Of a stretch of DNA of 64,000 nucleotides, positions 35,601-46,716 are shown in pieces (positions within the stretch are counted from its first letter, which is position 1; each line of letters starts with the position of its first letter). Made by a program: the position numbers and the translations under genes. The stretch is taken from contig OX596342.1 of NCBI GenBank assembly GCA_951394405.1, positions 1,860,001-1,924,000 on the forward strand, in the 5' to 3' direction. Source of the stretch: Coprinellus micaceus. Its lineage: Eukaryota > Basidiomycota > Agaricomycetes > Agaricales > Psathyrellaceae. The notes below the pieces were generated by a model that searched no databases, had not been told where the DNA came from, and worked only from the letters and a program-made list of their open reading frames with translations.

Positions 35601-38600
35601 TTTTTTTTTTGCTCGATATAGGTCTCCGTGTGCATAGGATGCGATAATTCGGTGGAGCACAGACAAGAATTCCATATCTAAAGGTAAGATCCTATCGTAA
35701 ACTCTGAATCGGGGAAGCTCGGGGTCAGGGGTACGGGGGTGGATCGCATGGGCGAAGTAGCCCGAGGCTCCGACGTCTTATTGACACCACTAGTCGTTTT
35801 AGCTTTCCATGCATCGAGGAGTTTGAGACGCATCACCGCCGGCTAGACGCACTGTAGCCTGCGTTCGCTAAGCTACTAAGTACCATGGATTGCTCCGTTA
35901 GTTGTCAGGTAAGGCCTAGCTTTGGATTAGACTTAGCGTTGGTCAACCTCTACGCTGGAAGTTCCAGCACTTCGTGTCAGCACTCGAAGCATGTTATTAT
36001 CCAATCCTCGCATGCAGGGGCTTCTAGGATGCCAGCCGTACGTACATTGGACCTTGCGAGCATTCTGCTATTTACCTGACGAGACTTTTGGGTGATGGCA
36101 TTCTCCTATGGTCATGGGTTCACGGCGTGGTGGACGGTAGAACTGAGGTAGCGAAGGTGCGAGAGCGCGGTTGGATCGGGTCCGATGTAAGGGGGTCGAG
36201 TGACACTGACAGATGTCTTTCTGGCAGTCGAAGCGCGTGCTAATCTATAGACAGGTAGGCATGTCATACCCGTGAACCTCACCTTTCTCGCCAAATTTAG
36301 TGACCCCGAGAGAGATATCTTGAGCTCACTCATTATTGACAATTCACGGATTGTAGGGGGGAGTCCGTGGTCTCGCTTCTCAATGCGGCGCAACATATGG
36401 AGCTCAGCGGAAGTCTATACGTAGAGGCAGCCTTAGAGCTCAGCTTGCCAAGCATAATGGTGCTTGGCACCTGAAGGACTGGAATACCCAAAAAAGTGCC
36501 AAACGCGTCTAAGTCGTTTCACGTTAACTTTGTACCCCGCACGAAGATAGAAGCCAGGTAAAACGGGTGGGATGAAGCCTATACCTTCAGCTTATCTACA
36601 TAGACATCTCTGTCCCCCACACTTCTCCATCACACCCCGAGTACACGCCGGAACGCAGAATAGGCGCCCATACGCGATCAGCGCTGTCCCAACCTCCGAC
36701 TCCGTCGTCAGTTCCGGTAACGGGCCCGGATGATTCCAGATGGCCGCTTCCGCCAGGACCCGGATCGCTTTCATGAGAGCATGGAATTTTGACAGGGCGC
36801 GCGGACGCTCCTTCTCTCCTTCTCTCCTTCTGCGACATCAACGTGGGCATTCTCGGCTTCTTTGATTTGACCAGGAATGCGTAATGCGTGTAGGTCCGAC
36901 CGTTGTGTGCCCGGCTTGGCCGTTTTAAGGGGCCCTGGATGGGATAGAAGAACCTTCGAAACCCCGTCCTGCTAGGGACCCATACGGGTAGAAGGCCGGG
37001 GCCCTGGACTGGAGCTGGAACCACAACGCTTGGATCATCTATCTGCGGGCGGCCCTCTATCTGTGGAGAAAATAGCTCAATCTTTGGATGAGAATACGAT
37101 TCTATGATGATGAAAAATGCTGAACAAAAGGCAGACGGCTAGGTTATCTACGGTGCTCCCTGAATGGTCTACCCACTGCTATGGCTATGATCCTCCGCAA
37201 CGTTAGCGATGACGATTGCAATGGGCATCGATTGGGACCTTGATCTTCTTTTGCTGGAGGAACGAGAGTGAACAAGAATTTAGGGGTTTGGTTGCCCACT
37301 TAGTGTCTCATTCCCGCATCTTCCGTTGATTTTGCTTATTACCTTCTGTCCCAATTAATTGTCGCGTATTTGAGCAAGCAAGGTCGCACCGTATCACACC
37401 ACCTGGGCGCTTGACTCGGTGGCAGGACGTTCTTCAGTAGCACGACTCGTTTCCCTGGGTAACATTTGGGCTGTCGACGAAGGGACGTTAGCCCACAAAT
37501 TTGACTCTTCTGTATGTGTATTACTTCTATCTGTATCATAGATCCGTTCGTGGCCCAGACAACACGACCAGATGTGCCATTAAAGGCCATCTAACACCCC
37601 GACAATCCGAACCTGGGGGGATGCCGTCGAAGAACCTCTCCTGTCTGCGAGGGAGTATTGAGGGCCCCCGTGTAAGCCCCAATCGTGTAGGAGATACCAG
37701 AATCTCACCGAGTTGTGGTGAAGAACGCCTCGCGCACTCTAATAGCTAAACCCAAGCCGGGTAAAATAGGGCCCTCTAAGAAATATCGCGCGCTTGGCGA
37801 AACACCATACTTGGACCGTTGCCGTAGTAATGCCACTTGCGAACGCAGAAATAAACTTGGAGAGTGTATCGAACCCTCTATGACCGCACTTTACAAAAGG
37901 ATGGGAAGCTGAAGAATCCGAAGCAGTCCTAACGACGTCTTTCATTTAACCATTTCCGCTCCGTAGTCGCGTTCGAGTCCCTCTACCGTCACTGAGAGTT
38001 GGGTGGGTGCACGATGGGGACGGAAACGACGGCGATCTAAAGTCATTCTGTGAATGTGATGTTTGGTGGGAGTTGCGGCTCAGTAATGCGTCGCCAGCTA
38101 TCTGTAACCCTTACGATAGTGAGGCTGTCATCGCCGTTGATGAGCTGAAAATCCACCGCACCGACATCGATATGGCCGCATGGCCAAGTGGGCTTAAGAG
38201 CAGAGCTGTAAGAATCTGCACGCAATCTCCCTCTGATGAGGTTGCTCCGAACAGCTCGTCGGAGGATCGTTAAATACAGGTAGCAGTGGAAAACCTGTCA
38301 GAATGATCTGGGGCGAGGAAACGAGGCCTCACGGGGTGGCACATGGCAGTGACGAAGCTGTACGGTCCGCCACTAGCGTTCACGATGTAAAGGCTATAAG
38401 GGGTGGCGACTCTGGTAACCTGTACCCAGGTATTTCGCTCCAGGCCTTCTCGTCTGTACCTGTGCAGTGTGGCTCGGTTAAGTGCCCCCAACGATACAGG
38501 CCGTCATCGACTGCGAGCTGATGCGTCAATATACACCCGACTCGGCGAGACTAACTGTTTGACTGGGGATCCGAAACCGCGAACGATCGAACGAGCTCAA

Positions 38601-39082
38601 CACACCTACAATATCGTTTATGGCAATCACTCGGGGATTGGGGAGACGATTTGGAATACCCAATGTCACGCGTTTAAAGTTGTCGTCGGGCTGTCGAAGC
38701 GACCCACAGTTAGCCCCCAACAACCTCAATACGCAAATAAGCCGTACCGTTTCCTCTGGCGGTGGGGCCATTTCCAAGACGGACAGGCCAAGTTGTCCCA
38801 TTCTCTGGGGCTTCGAAACGTACTGCATGGTCCGACAATGGGCCGCAGATCTCGGATCAACAGGCCCTCGCAGTAAACACCAACCGAACCAGTCGGCTGT
38901 CTGGGTCGCCACGGCGAATCTTGAAGCCGTATTTCAAAATTCAGCCTCTCGACGAGAGACGGAAGGGTCCGTCGGCCTTCTGGCCAAGGCCTACGCAGGG
39001 TCATCGATGTCACCGAAACGCAAGTCGAAGCTGGTTGAGATTGGGCGTCGGTCGCTCCCAGGTTAGATCCGGATCGCCGTAT
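32686..39082. other. Large gene-poor region
   Basis: About 6.4 kb without a supported gene. A 176-codon plus frame at 33251-33781, divergent from the P450, is the longest but matches nothing that I know. A minus frame near 34705-34950 (EYDTLRIEFREGWVKYEKG) looks protein-like but isolated. A T-run sits at about 35596-35611. No reverse transcriptase, transposase or terminal repeat was recognised. Confidence 0.45.
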
Positions 39083-40440
39083 CTACGGAGGGACATACCG
39101 TTCATAATCAAAGTCGCTGAAGCCTGGTCTTGCAACACCGATTGAACTCGAGGGGTGGTGACCGACAGATGGAGAGTGTCGTAAAGTACTCCAGGAAGTG
39201 TCCCCCAGTGGAGACAGCAAGGACCGCTCTTTCGGGGGCTCCTTTGATAGCTGTCCAGATGTGCTTGAACTATCGCGGCGCTCGGTATGTTGAACATTCC
39301 TCAAAAAGTTGGCGATGAAGGAGGGAGTTTCTGATACTTGCAAGCAGCCTAGTCGGGTGAGGTGAGGCTCGTCCATATCGCCAACCACGGGGATACCGAC
39401 AAGCAGAGCGTCCACGATGGTTAACACCTCTATGGTAGGGGAAGTCGTCTGCAGAAGTTGCCGAAGTTGGTTCGACGACGGTCGGGGAACGTAGTGCAAG
39501 CTCGTGAGGACGAGGTGAGATAAAGACTAGTTACGGAAGATACCGCATCCCGTGCAACCCCGCTGCATCATATAACCTAAGGTTCTCGTAGGCTTGAAGT
39601 CTCCCCAGCGATTAGAAGGCCTGGAATTTCGCCTGCATCCTGGGACCCCGGATCGATGTCGAGGTTATAGTAAGACCAGATAGGAATTGCCCTGGGTGAC
39701 GACCAGATGGGATGGCCTGGTTGAGGTGCATGCGGGGTTCCTTGCTCGCAAGTTTTGTTACGAGGTGGTGGTAATACGAGTCGCAAATAGTCGGGCAGAG
39801 GTTGACAGATAATGGCCAGGATTTCAGCGCCTGGAGTTGTACAGGCCCACGGCACGTCTGGTGAGGGCAGACGCGGGTAACCCGAATCCACCGGTTTCCT
39901 CCCCACCCAAATAGAGAAGGGAGCGAGTTCATTCCGGCGGGCGTACCATACCCGAGTAATTTGTTCAATCGTATCGATGTTCCCACTCAATCTACGAATC
40001 TTGTCGTCGATCTTTGCTTGAGATTCGCCGTCGCCACTGGCGCGCAGTTGGAAGCAGGTCGGGTCAAGGCCTTGGGGAATGATCAGGGCCGCCATTTGCC
40101 TTCTGAAGGTGCTCAGTCTTGGTAACGATAGGTGTGGCGCGTAACTTACCCACCACCTTGACGATGAATGAGGTACGAGGGTGGCAGTCGGGGCAGAGGA
40201 TGGTTTGGACTCCGTTGCAATTTTGCACCCTTCGCACCGTTGCGCGCGGAGTTCCAATTCGCTCAGGGGCTTCAACTTGCTCACGCGAAGACCCTTGGGC
40301 TGAGATAATTCAATTTCATCTCTCACCCCTACGACGTACTCCGAAATTATGATCGCTTCCATGAACGCCACCCCAGTGATTTCCGGTGAACTTCGAACGA
40401 GCACAGGCAGAGATATCCGTGACAAGCAAAGTAGCGAGAA
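39083..40440 (-). pseudogene. F-box/LRR-type protein, probably degenerate
   Basis: Fragments resemble the C-terminal halves of Agaricomycete F-box proteins: ITRVWYARRNELAPFSIWVG, LHYVPRPSSNQLRQLLQTTS followed by PTIEVLTIVDALLVG, and PHLTRLGCLQVSETPSFIAN. A plausible upstream exon (40129-40425) splices into IIPQGLDPTCFQLRAS. Between the two halves (39500-39580) the expected frame YENLRLYDAAGLHGMRYLP hits a stop. The next homologous segment (SLSHLVLTSLHYVP) is in another frame, and I see no intron signal that could join them. This points to a frameshifted remnant. No clear F-box motif was located at the 5' end. An alternative is a real gene with an unrecognised intron. Confidence 0.42.
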
Positions 40441-41082
40441 ATGGTATCACAACTTCGCTGGATAGATGCGACCCCATTTAATTACCCAACTTACGTCTGT
40501 GGGGACAAAACTGTGGCCAAGTCCTTGAGGTTAATCTTCGAACGGGAAAGCACGATTGGGTACCATCCCAGGTACCATCCTGGACCTCGCGTCAAACACT
40601 TCCGGGCCCTACCTACCCCCAGAGTGAAAGACTAACAGGGATCAGCTGGCTAGTGTAGCCACAATTTCACTGACCCTCTATCGATCGACGTAAAAAGGCT
40701 GATTCGACTCACGCAACCACCAACCCGAGAACTCTGCCAGCTTCGTTGTAGGGAAGACATAACTTGGAAAGCCGCCGTTAGGTATGCTGCTGGCACTGGG
40801 CCACCGAGGGTTGCTGTCACGGTGCGTGTTCATGATAGATGACTCGGATAGCCAAGAATAAATTAGCCTACCCAAATCTATATACGGGCGCTTAAATCAA
40901 GACCATGCTACCGTGGGAGGATAGTGTAAGCCATTGGAGAGCAGGAGAGTCATTCAGAAGAAAATTTGATTCTAGATTATGCAAATATATAGTAGACATA
41001 TGCTGGAGTGAAATGAATGACGATCCGGTTAGGTAGGCTAGACCGTCGTTGCTGCGAAGGTTCCTGGGTGAAGGAGTACCTT
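40441..41082. other. Intergenic, no supported gene
   Basis: Short frames only; includes the 3' flank of the hydrophobin. Confidence 0.45.
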
Positions 41083-41552
41083 TTAGAGGGCGACGTTGAT
41101 GGGGGAGCATCCAACAGCAATGAGACCATCTGAAGATAGGACGGGTTAGCCAGTGTCGCGAATCTGAGAATGATAAAACAGGAAGGGGTCGTACTGAAGT
41201 GGTTGCCCTCACAGCAAACCTGCTGGGAGGTGCTGTCGAATTAAGGCCCATGGTCAGCTCGTGCCCTTCATCGCGTTCAAGTGAGCTACACATACCAGCT
41301 GTTTCCGCCGATAGCCAAAACGCTCAAGGGAGAGCAGTTGGATCCAACCATACCCGTCAGGTTAGACACGTCGAGGCCGATGAGCTGCATGATCAGGCTC
41401 GTCTTCTTGTCCACCTTCTCGACTTCCTGCGCTTGGTTGCAGCACTGGATCGTACCGCCGTTGCACTGAGCAGCAGCCTGGGGACCAGGGGCCGCGGCAG
41501 CAAACACGAAGAGAGAGGCAGCAGTGGCGAGAGCGACGACACGGGCGAACAT
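41083..41552 (-). CDS. Class I hydrophobin, copy 1
   Basis: Small secreted amphipathic protein that self-assembles at air-water interfaces and coats hyphae and spores. Three exons give a signal peptide (MFARVVALATAASLFVFAAA) and eight cysteines in class I spacing: C-x6-CC-x34-C-x12-C-x5-CC-x12-C-x7. Exon 1 ends within the fourth-cysteine region, exon 2 encodes TSQQVCCEGNHF and exon 3 ends INVAL. A second copy lies at 62105-62566 on the plus strand. The two differ in the mature protein mainly at EGNHF against QDNHY, with one Q/R change after the signal peptide. TATATA is at 41660-41665. Confidence 0.95.
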
Positions 41553-41659
41553 CTTGTGAGATTGGTGGTGAGTGAGAGTTGAACGAGTGTGGTAGTAGTT
41601 GAGAGGTAAAGGCTTGAGAGGAGCTGGAATAATGAAAGTAGAGCTAATGACGGCCAGGT

Positions 41660-41665
41660 TATATA
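41660..41665 (-). promoter_or_regulatory. TATA box of hydrophobin copy 1
   Basis: TATATA in the context GGGGTATATAACCTGG, identical to that in copy 2, about 108 nt upstream of the start. Confidence 0.6.
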
Positions 41666-41978
41666 CCCCATGTCCGCCAAATAAGAGCCAAATATTGCGC
41701 TGGCCAGTCGCCGAGAATGCGCCAGGGTTGTGTCTTCTATTCCAGGGTCCTGCGCCGAGGCCCACAATTGTGTAGAACATGCCGTGCTCCCAACGCTTCG
41801 CCCGCTTGCTTGCTCGGTTTACGAGGCCCATCCGAGCGAGTCTGTATGCCATAACAGGCTTTGTAACTCCCTAAGCGAGCGTATGTCCGAGGCCGTACCG
41901 CACTCGCCGACCCGTCCTCGCCTGCTTCTCATCCAACTATCCTGATTTAGAATAGCTGGGCGCTAACTTGACTTTGAC

Positions 41979-42946
41979 GTGAAACGTTATTGATTTTGAA
42001 TGTATTTGCTTAAGCAATTGACTCACCGGGACAGCACCTCCGGAGCCTGGAGGCGGGTGGCCTCGTTTTTCTGCACGCTCCCAACCGTACTTATGTAGTA
42101 ATGAATTCCCGGCGAGCGTGTGTTGAAAACCAGGGGGGAACACCGCGGGGCGTGCCATGGAAGGCATTGGACTCCCGGCCACAGAGGCGAGCTGCTCAAG
42201 GGAGCTCAAGATACTACCGCTCCCTCGTGACGCGTATTAGGAACAATGGTCCTCGACGCGCTAGTACGAAGGAAGTCTCCGGCACTAGCACACCATGAGT
42301 GACAGATTTAGGATGAGAGTTCTCTCGTAACCAGTGACCACATTTCAGCGGTACGGCGATAAACGCTCGTGCCGCAGGGATCAGGGTCCTTTGGAAAGTC
42401 ATTGGCTGGGGTCTTTGCCAGGTGGCTTTGAGAGATCCCGACGATTCCACTGGCTTTGGTGGCGGGAGTTCTGGAGCTGAGAAGGCTGCCAGTGGAGCTC
42501 GAGTTCGAAACCCACCTCTCAAACGGGCGAATTTCCCACGTTAGTTTAGGCGCTTATGTTGGGGACAAACTCCCTCGACGGTCCCAATCGCGTTGCGTCA
42601 ATGAGGCTGGTTCGTTGCTGGTTGGCGTTCAAGGAGTCGAAAGTCTGACGGTACATTGAGGCGACAAGGTAGTGAGCATTGAGTAGATACAGTGTTCGTA
42701 AAACATTCGAAGCTCGTGGGGGGTCAACTACTATTTGTACAGGAGAGGGAAAACCGTATGAAAAACGTGTGCGATCATGCAGAGTGTACCAATACAATTT
42801 CATTCTAATGACAAGCGCAAGAAGGTACGAGCAAGAAAGAGTCAAGAAAGTCAGGACAAACGAGCAGGAAAAGTGGCATGAAAGCCTAGGAAGGCAGTTA
42901 TGGGAGGTGGAACTCGTCACCCAGGCGCCAAACTATGCCGACGTCC
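41979..42946. other. Intergenic, no supported gene
   Basis: Nothing recognisable apart from an 8-bp inverted repeat (42427-42434 and 42516-42523). Confidence 0.45.
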
Positions 42947-44843
42947 TCAAGTACAGACGAGGGGTGCACCTTGGATGAGTCGGATCGGGTCGGGGAAGTT
43001 CCAGAAGGAAAGGGCGATCATGACGTAGACAGCGATCAACGCAATTCCACTCATCCAGTGACTCCTTCCATCCTCAATCGAGAACTTGACAACGAGGACG
43101 GAGAAGAACAGGATCTACGCAAGTGTGGGTCAGCAAACTGAACGTCACGATGAAAGGAAGGGGTACCACTCACAATGGTCTCCAGGGGATCGAACAAGAG
43201 CATGAGCGGCTTGTCCATACCCCAGGCGACGAGGACGAGGAGAGGAATGACGAAGAGGGCGATCTGGATACAACTTCCAACCGCAACACTCATCGCCAAA
43301 TCGAACTTTCCCTTCCTTGCCACCACGACCGCCGTGGCATGCTCCGCCGCGTTACTAATGACCGGTATAACGATCAAAGTGATCCACTCCTTCGAGATGT
43401 TGGGGTGGTCGTGCACCATTCCTTCAAGCGAGTCGACGAGGTTCTCCGCGGTAACGTATGCGAACGCCGTCACAGCAACCAAGAGCCCTAGGGAGACGGG
43501 TAGGTTCATCTTGAGATGCTCGTGGCCGAACGAAGAGGCGGAGGTTGTAGTCATCGAGGAGGCAACGGATGTCGCCGAGCCATTACGCTGGCGGAGGGTA
43601 TCCGACATAGTCGATTGACAGCTTAAGGACGAAGACTTGCTGCTCCGAGAGCTGCGCGAGCTTCGAGTTGAGGGGTCCGACTGCACAGTGTCGAGGAAGA
43701 GGTGATTGTGGGAGTAGAATTGGAAGCACAGGTAGGCGAAGTAGATGAGTATCAGGATGATGGCACTTCCGCGGCTGAGCTGGAGAAGGATGGAGACCTC
43801 CGAACCATTGGGGAGCTTGTCTTCCAAATACAGATGCTGAAGGAGGTGTCAGGAGGGCAACGGTAACGCGGAGAATGAAGTGACGTACGAATGCAACGGG
43901 GATTATGAGCGAAATAACCGAAACAATCAACAACGAGGAGTTGAGCTGTGCGACCATAGGCTGGAACTCCTGCTGAGGGAAGTTGAAGCCACCGACAATA
44001 AAAGCACATCCAAGGACTAGTAAGAGATTGCTCAGGAGACCACCGAGGAGGGAGCTTTGAACGAGCTCGAGTTCACACTGTGGAATGGAAATACTAGTCA
44101 ATACGGGATCGTTCAAAGGAAAGACCGGAACAAACCTGCTTTAAGGCGATACCAGCAATAATCATTTCGACAACATTTCCGAGGGTCGCATTGAGCAAAC
44201 CACCGACACTCTGGCTGGTACGGAGAGCGATTTGTTCGGTACCGAAGCCGAGGAGCGCGGCCAAGGGGATGATTGCGAGAGCCGAAAAGACGAAAATCAA
44301 AGTGGGGCTTTGGTGAGCGTAGTGCAGTGCCCATGAGACAGGGATGAAGAGCAAGAAGAGGTTGAGCCAATTGAATCGGACAAGGGCCAAGAGTGACTGG
44401 AGATACGTGGGGCGGGGCCCGATATCCCTGGTAGGAGTGAATAAGGCCTTGATGCGACTAGCTTTGGTCATGGGAACCGGTTTCAAGAGGTCACGACCTG
44501 TGCGTCCAGCAATGCGGGTCTGGACGACATGGTCCTGTTTTTCCTGCTTCTCGAGGTCGACGGCGAGGGTGGTGACGGTGTCGATGCGATGGAACGCGTC
44601 AATGGGTTCTTCGCCGTCGCTGACATAGAGGGTGTCGCGGGTCTTAATGGGAGGGAACCGTGCTTCTGAACTTGGTTTGGACTCTTCAATGGGTAGAGTC
44701 ACTTGAGCATCCCGACTTTGGCGTGGCCCACTACTAGGGGGCTCGTCGTCGTCGTCAGCGACGACGGAAGTTGCTGGCTGCGGACGTGCATTGGGGTTGG
44801 AGTGGACATGGGAGGAGGAGGAAGTGACGGAAGGTTCGACCAT
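42947..44843 (-). CDS. Vacuolar-type Ca2+/H+ exchanger (CAX family)
   Basis: Cation/proton antiporter that loads Ca2+ into the vacuole; the yeast homolog is Vcx1. Four exons (44136-44843, 43889-44077, 43174-43836, 42947-43114) sum to 1,728 nt, or 575 residues. A long, polar, Ser/Asp-rich cytoplasmic N-terminus of about 150 residues is followed by paired CaCA repeats. The first repeat holds GGLLNATLGNVVEMIIAGIA and the second VISNAAEHATAVVVARKGKF followed by DLAMSVAVGSCIQIALF. The conserved glutamates of both repeats are present. Between the halves is an acidic/Ser-rich loop (STRSSRSSRSSKSSSL). The last exon ends with a hydrophobic helix and FWNFPDPIRLIQGA. In yeast, calcineurin restrains Vcx1; whether that holds here is inference. 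Confidence 0.93.
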
Positions 44844-45789
44844 TCACGGTGCGTAGATGCTAGCAGAGGAATAAGGTGGTGACTCCGTATAAAAGGAGAG
44901 TGGGAAAAGGCTGTGCGGCCAAGACAGGCCCTATATATACCTCGTTCGGCCATTCCATTTCCTTGGCAAACAATGACCCCAGATCACGTTACGAGTGATG
45001 AAATCACTTCGGCGCCTATAGATCCCCTGAATACGTTGGCTTGGCGCGCATCGCGCAGCTCCGGCACAGCAAACCAGTCATGCCTGCTCCGCACCATTTT
45101 GCGGCTCTTGCACCACAATGAGTTGCGAGACATACCTCTTCAAAACAGTGACATATTCTGTCGGCTCATTTTCACCTTTCACAAGCCAGGAAACGCACAC
45201 TAATGGCGAATCGCGTCAGCAATCAAACTTGGCTTGGAGGAGGCGGAGACATACCGCATTCGTCAACTCATGACGAGTTCTCGGAGAGACTCCCCCGGCT
45301 GCTTTGATCATGTGTGTCGCTGGTGGGAACGCAATCGACCGTTCAATTGACTCTCTAGGCCCCAAGAATCTTGAGGGCAGAACAGAAGGCAACGCCGAGT
45401 GCCCAAGAATGCCAGAGCGTTCGCTTCTTTGAGGCACCCAAGGCCAACTTGGATTCTTCAGCCTCAAAGTCAATCCAGGCGTCTAAGATTTAACTTCGAT
45501 TTTCAGTGGAACCAGCGACTGTACGGACTCACCACATCGAACGCCGCCATGAAGCAGCATAAACAACTGGCAGGGTCCAACCTTGGTCCAACCGGAACTT
45601 GGAACAATTCCAATCCTTTCTTCGGCGTTGTCGTAATTCGTTTGCTTTGCTTATCAACGTGGTCGTCCAAAGATAGGTGCTGAGTGTAATGGGGTCCTCG
45701 CCAAGTGTTTTTGAGGTGCTTACTCGGGACCAATTCCGAGCAGGACGCGGTTGGAAGACAGACGCCCAGGGAGATAAGATATGGGTGGT
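44844..45789. other. Intergenic; exchanger promoter and spacer
   Basis: No supported gene beyond the TATA-like element. Confidence 0.4.
44932..44937 (-). promoter_or_regulatory. TATA-like box of the exchanger gene
   Basis: A TATATA run (minus-strand context GGTATATATAGGG) lies about 90 nt upstream of the start at 44843. Confidence 0.5.
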
Positions 45790-46353
45790 ATCACGAGGCT
45801 AGATCATACCTTGGTCCCCATGGCGCTCGCGAACGTGCAGCTGAGCAGTGAGCATGAGCTACATAATATGGGAGGCACTGAGAGCAACTAGAAAAGCCAT
45901 TCAGCGGGACTGACCCTGAGTTCCGACCAGAACAGAGAGAGAAAAGATGAAGTCCCGTTCGAGCTCGCTCGAACCGCCTAATGACTTGCTTCTTTGTGTC
46001 CTCCAAGTACGGATGGCGGCCGCATATCCACCGCCGAGGATAGGATCTAGAACTGTTCAGGAAGGCGGCATCAGCGAAGAGAATTAGTAGATGCAATGGA
46101 AGGACAGAAACAGGCCATAGTACCTGCCGCTGGTTCTGCCGAGGGGTAACCGAAGTCCCTGTCTCGCCCAGTGGGCGCTAATGGGTTCGGGGCCCAAGCC
46201 AGAACCAAGTACATGGGGACATGACAACAGTGTATAAGCGATCTCAATAACAAGTACAGATAGGAATAAAAGAATGGCGAATGGTCGTTGAATACATGAA
46301 AGAATGGGAAGCACTAGGTGATTGGTGAGATTGGCAGGCAGGAAGAGAGGCAT
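45790..46353 (-). CDS. Possible small membrane protein, unrecognised
   Basis: Speculative model. ATG at 46353 opens MPLFLPANLTNHLVLPILSC with a following hydrophobic helix (FAILLFLSVLVIEIAYTLL). A good AG/GTACTATG donor near 46128 and an acceptor near 46052 give two possible continuations, one of which reads LDPILGGGYAAAIRTW. No family is recognised and the 3' end is not fixed. It could be noise in the 3' flank of the RING gene. Confidence 0.22.
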
Positions 46354-46716
46354 GGCGAGGCGTGAATGTGATGCACAATTCGGGGATGGGTCTCCCGAGG
46401 AAGAGAGAATGGCGACAGGGAAGTGAGAGAAGAGTAATGGAGATGAGGACGAGAATGGGAATATAGAACCAATTGAAGTTGGCATTCGGAATGAACGTGG
46501 CTGGAACTCAGAACGATGAGGTAGAAAGAAGATGCGAGGAAAGGAAAGATATGCCGAGATAGAAGACGGGGAGATGGGCGGGGAGATAATGTACACGAGG
46601 ATGTTATATGCATAGAAAGAGGACTCGAGAAATTGAGATGTAAACGATTTCAATTGTCAGTAACAAGCCAGCCGAAAGTGAGAGGGGTACCAAGACCGAA
46701 CACGTGTCGTACGAAA

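Larger units (their letters stand above)
41083..41978 (-). repeat. Inverted duplication, copy 1 (hydrophobin plus promoter)
   Basis: The minus-strand sequence from about 41978 to the stop at 41083 matches 61705-62566 on plus. The match begins around GTCAAAGTCAAG / GTCAAATTCAAG and includes the shared AGCGCCCAGCTAT block, a conserved leader and the whole gene. It stops at or just after the stop codon; the 3' flanks differ. Confidence 0.85.

Noticed and set aside
35590..35615. Poly-T run as a possible retrotransposon tail
   Set aside because: No adjacent coding remnants or target-site duplication were seen.
42427..42523. 8-bp perfect inverted repeat (TTTGAGAG / CTCTCAAA) with a B-box-like GAGTTCGAAAC inside, considered as a tRNA
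   Set aside because: The T-arm does not pair, and there is no A box or anticodon arm.
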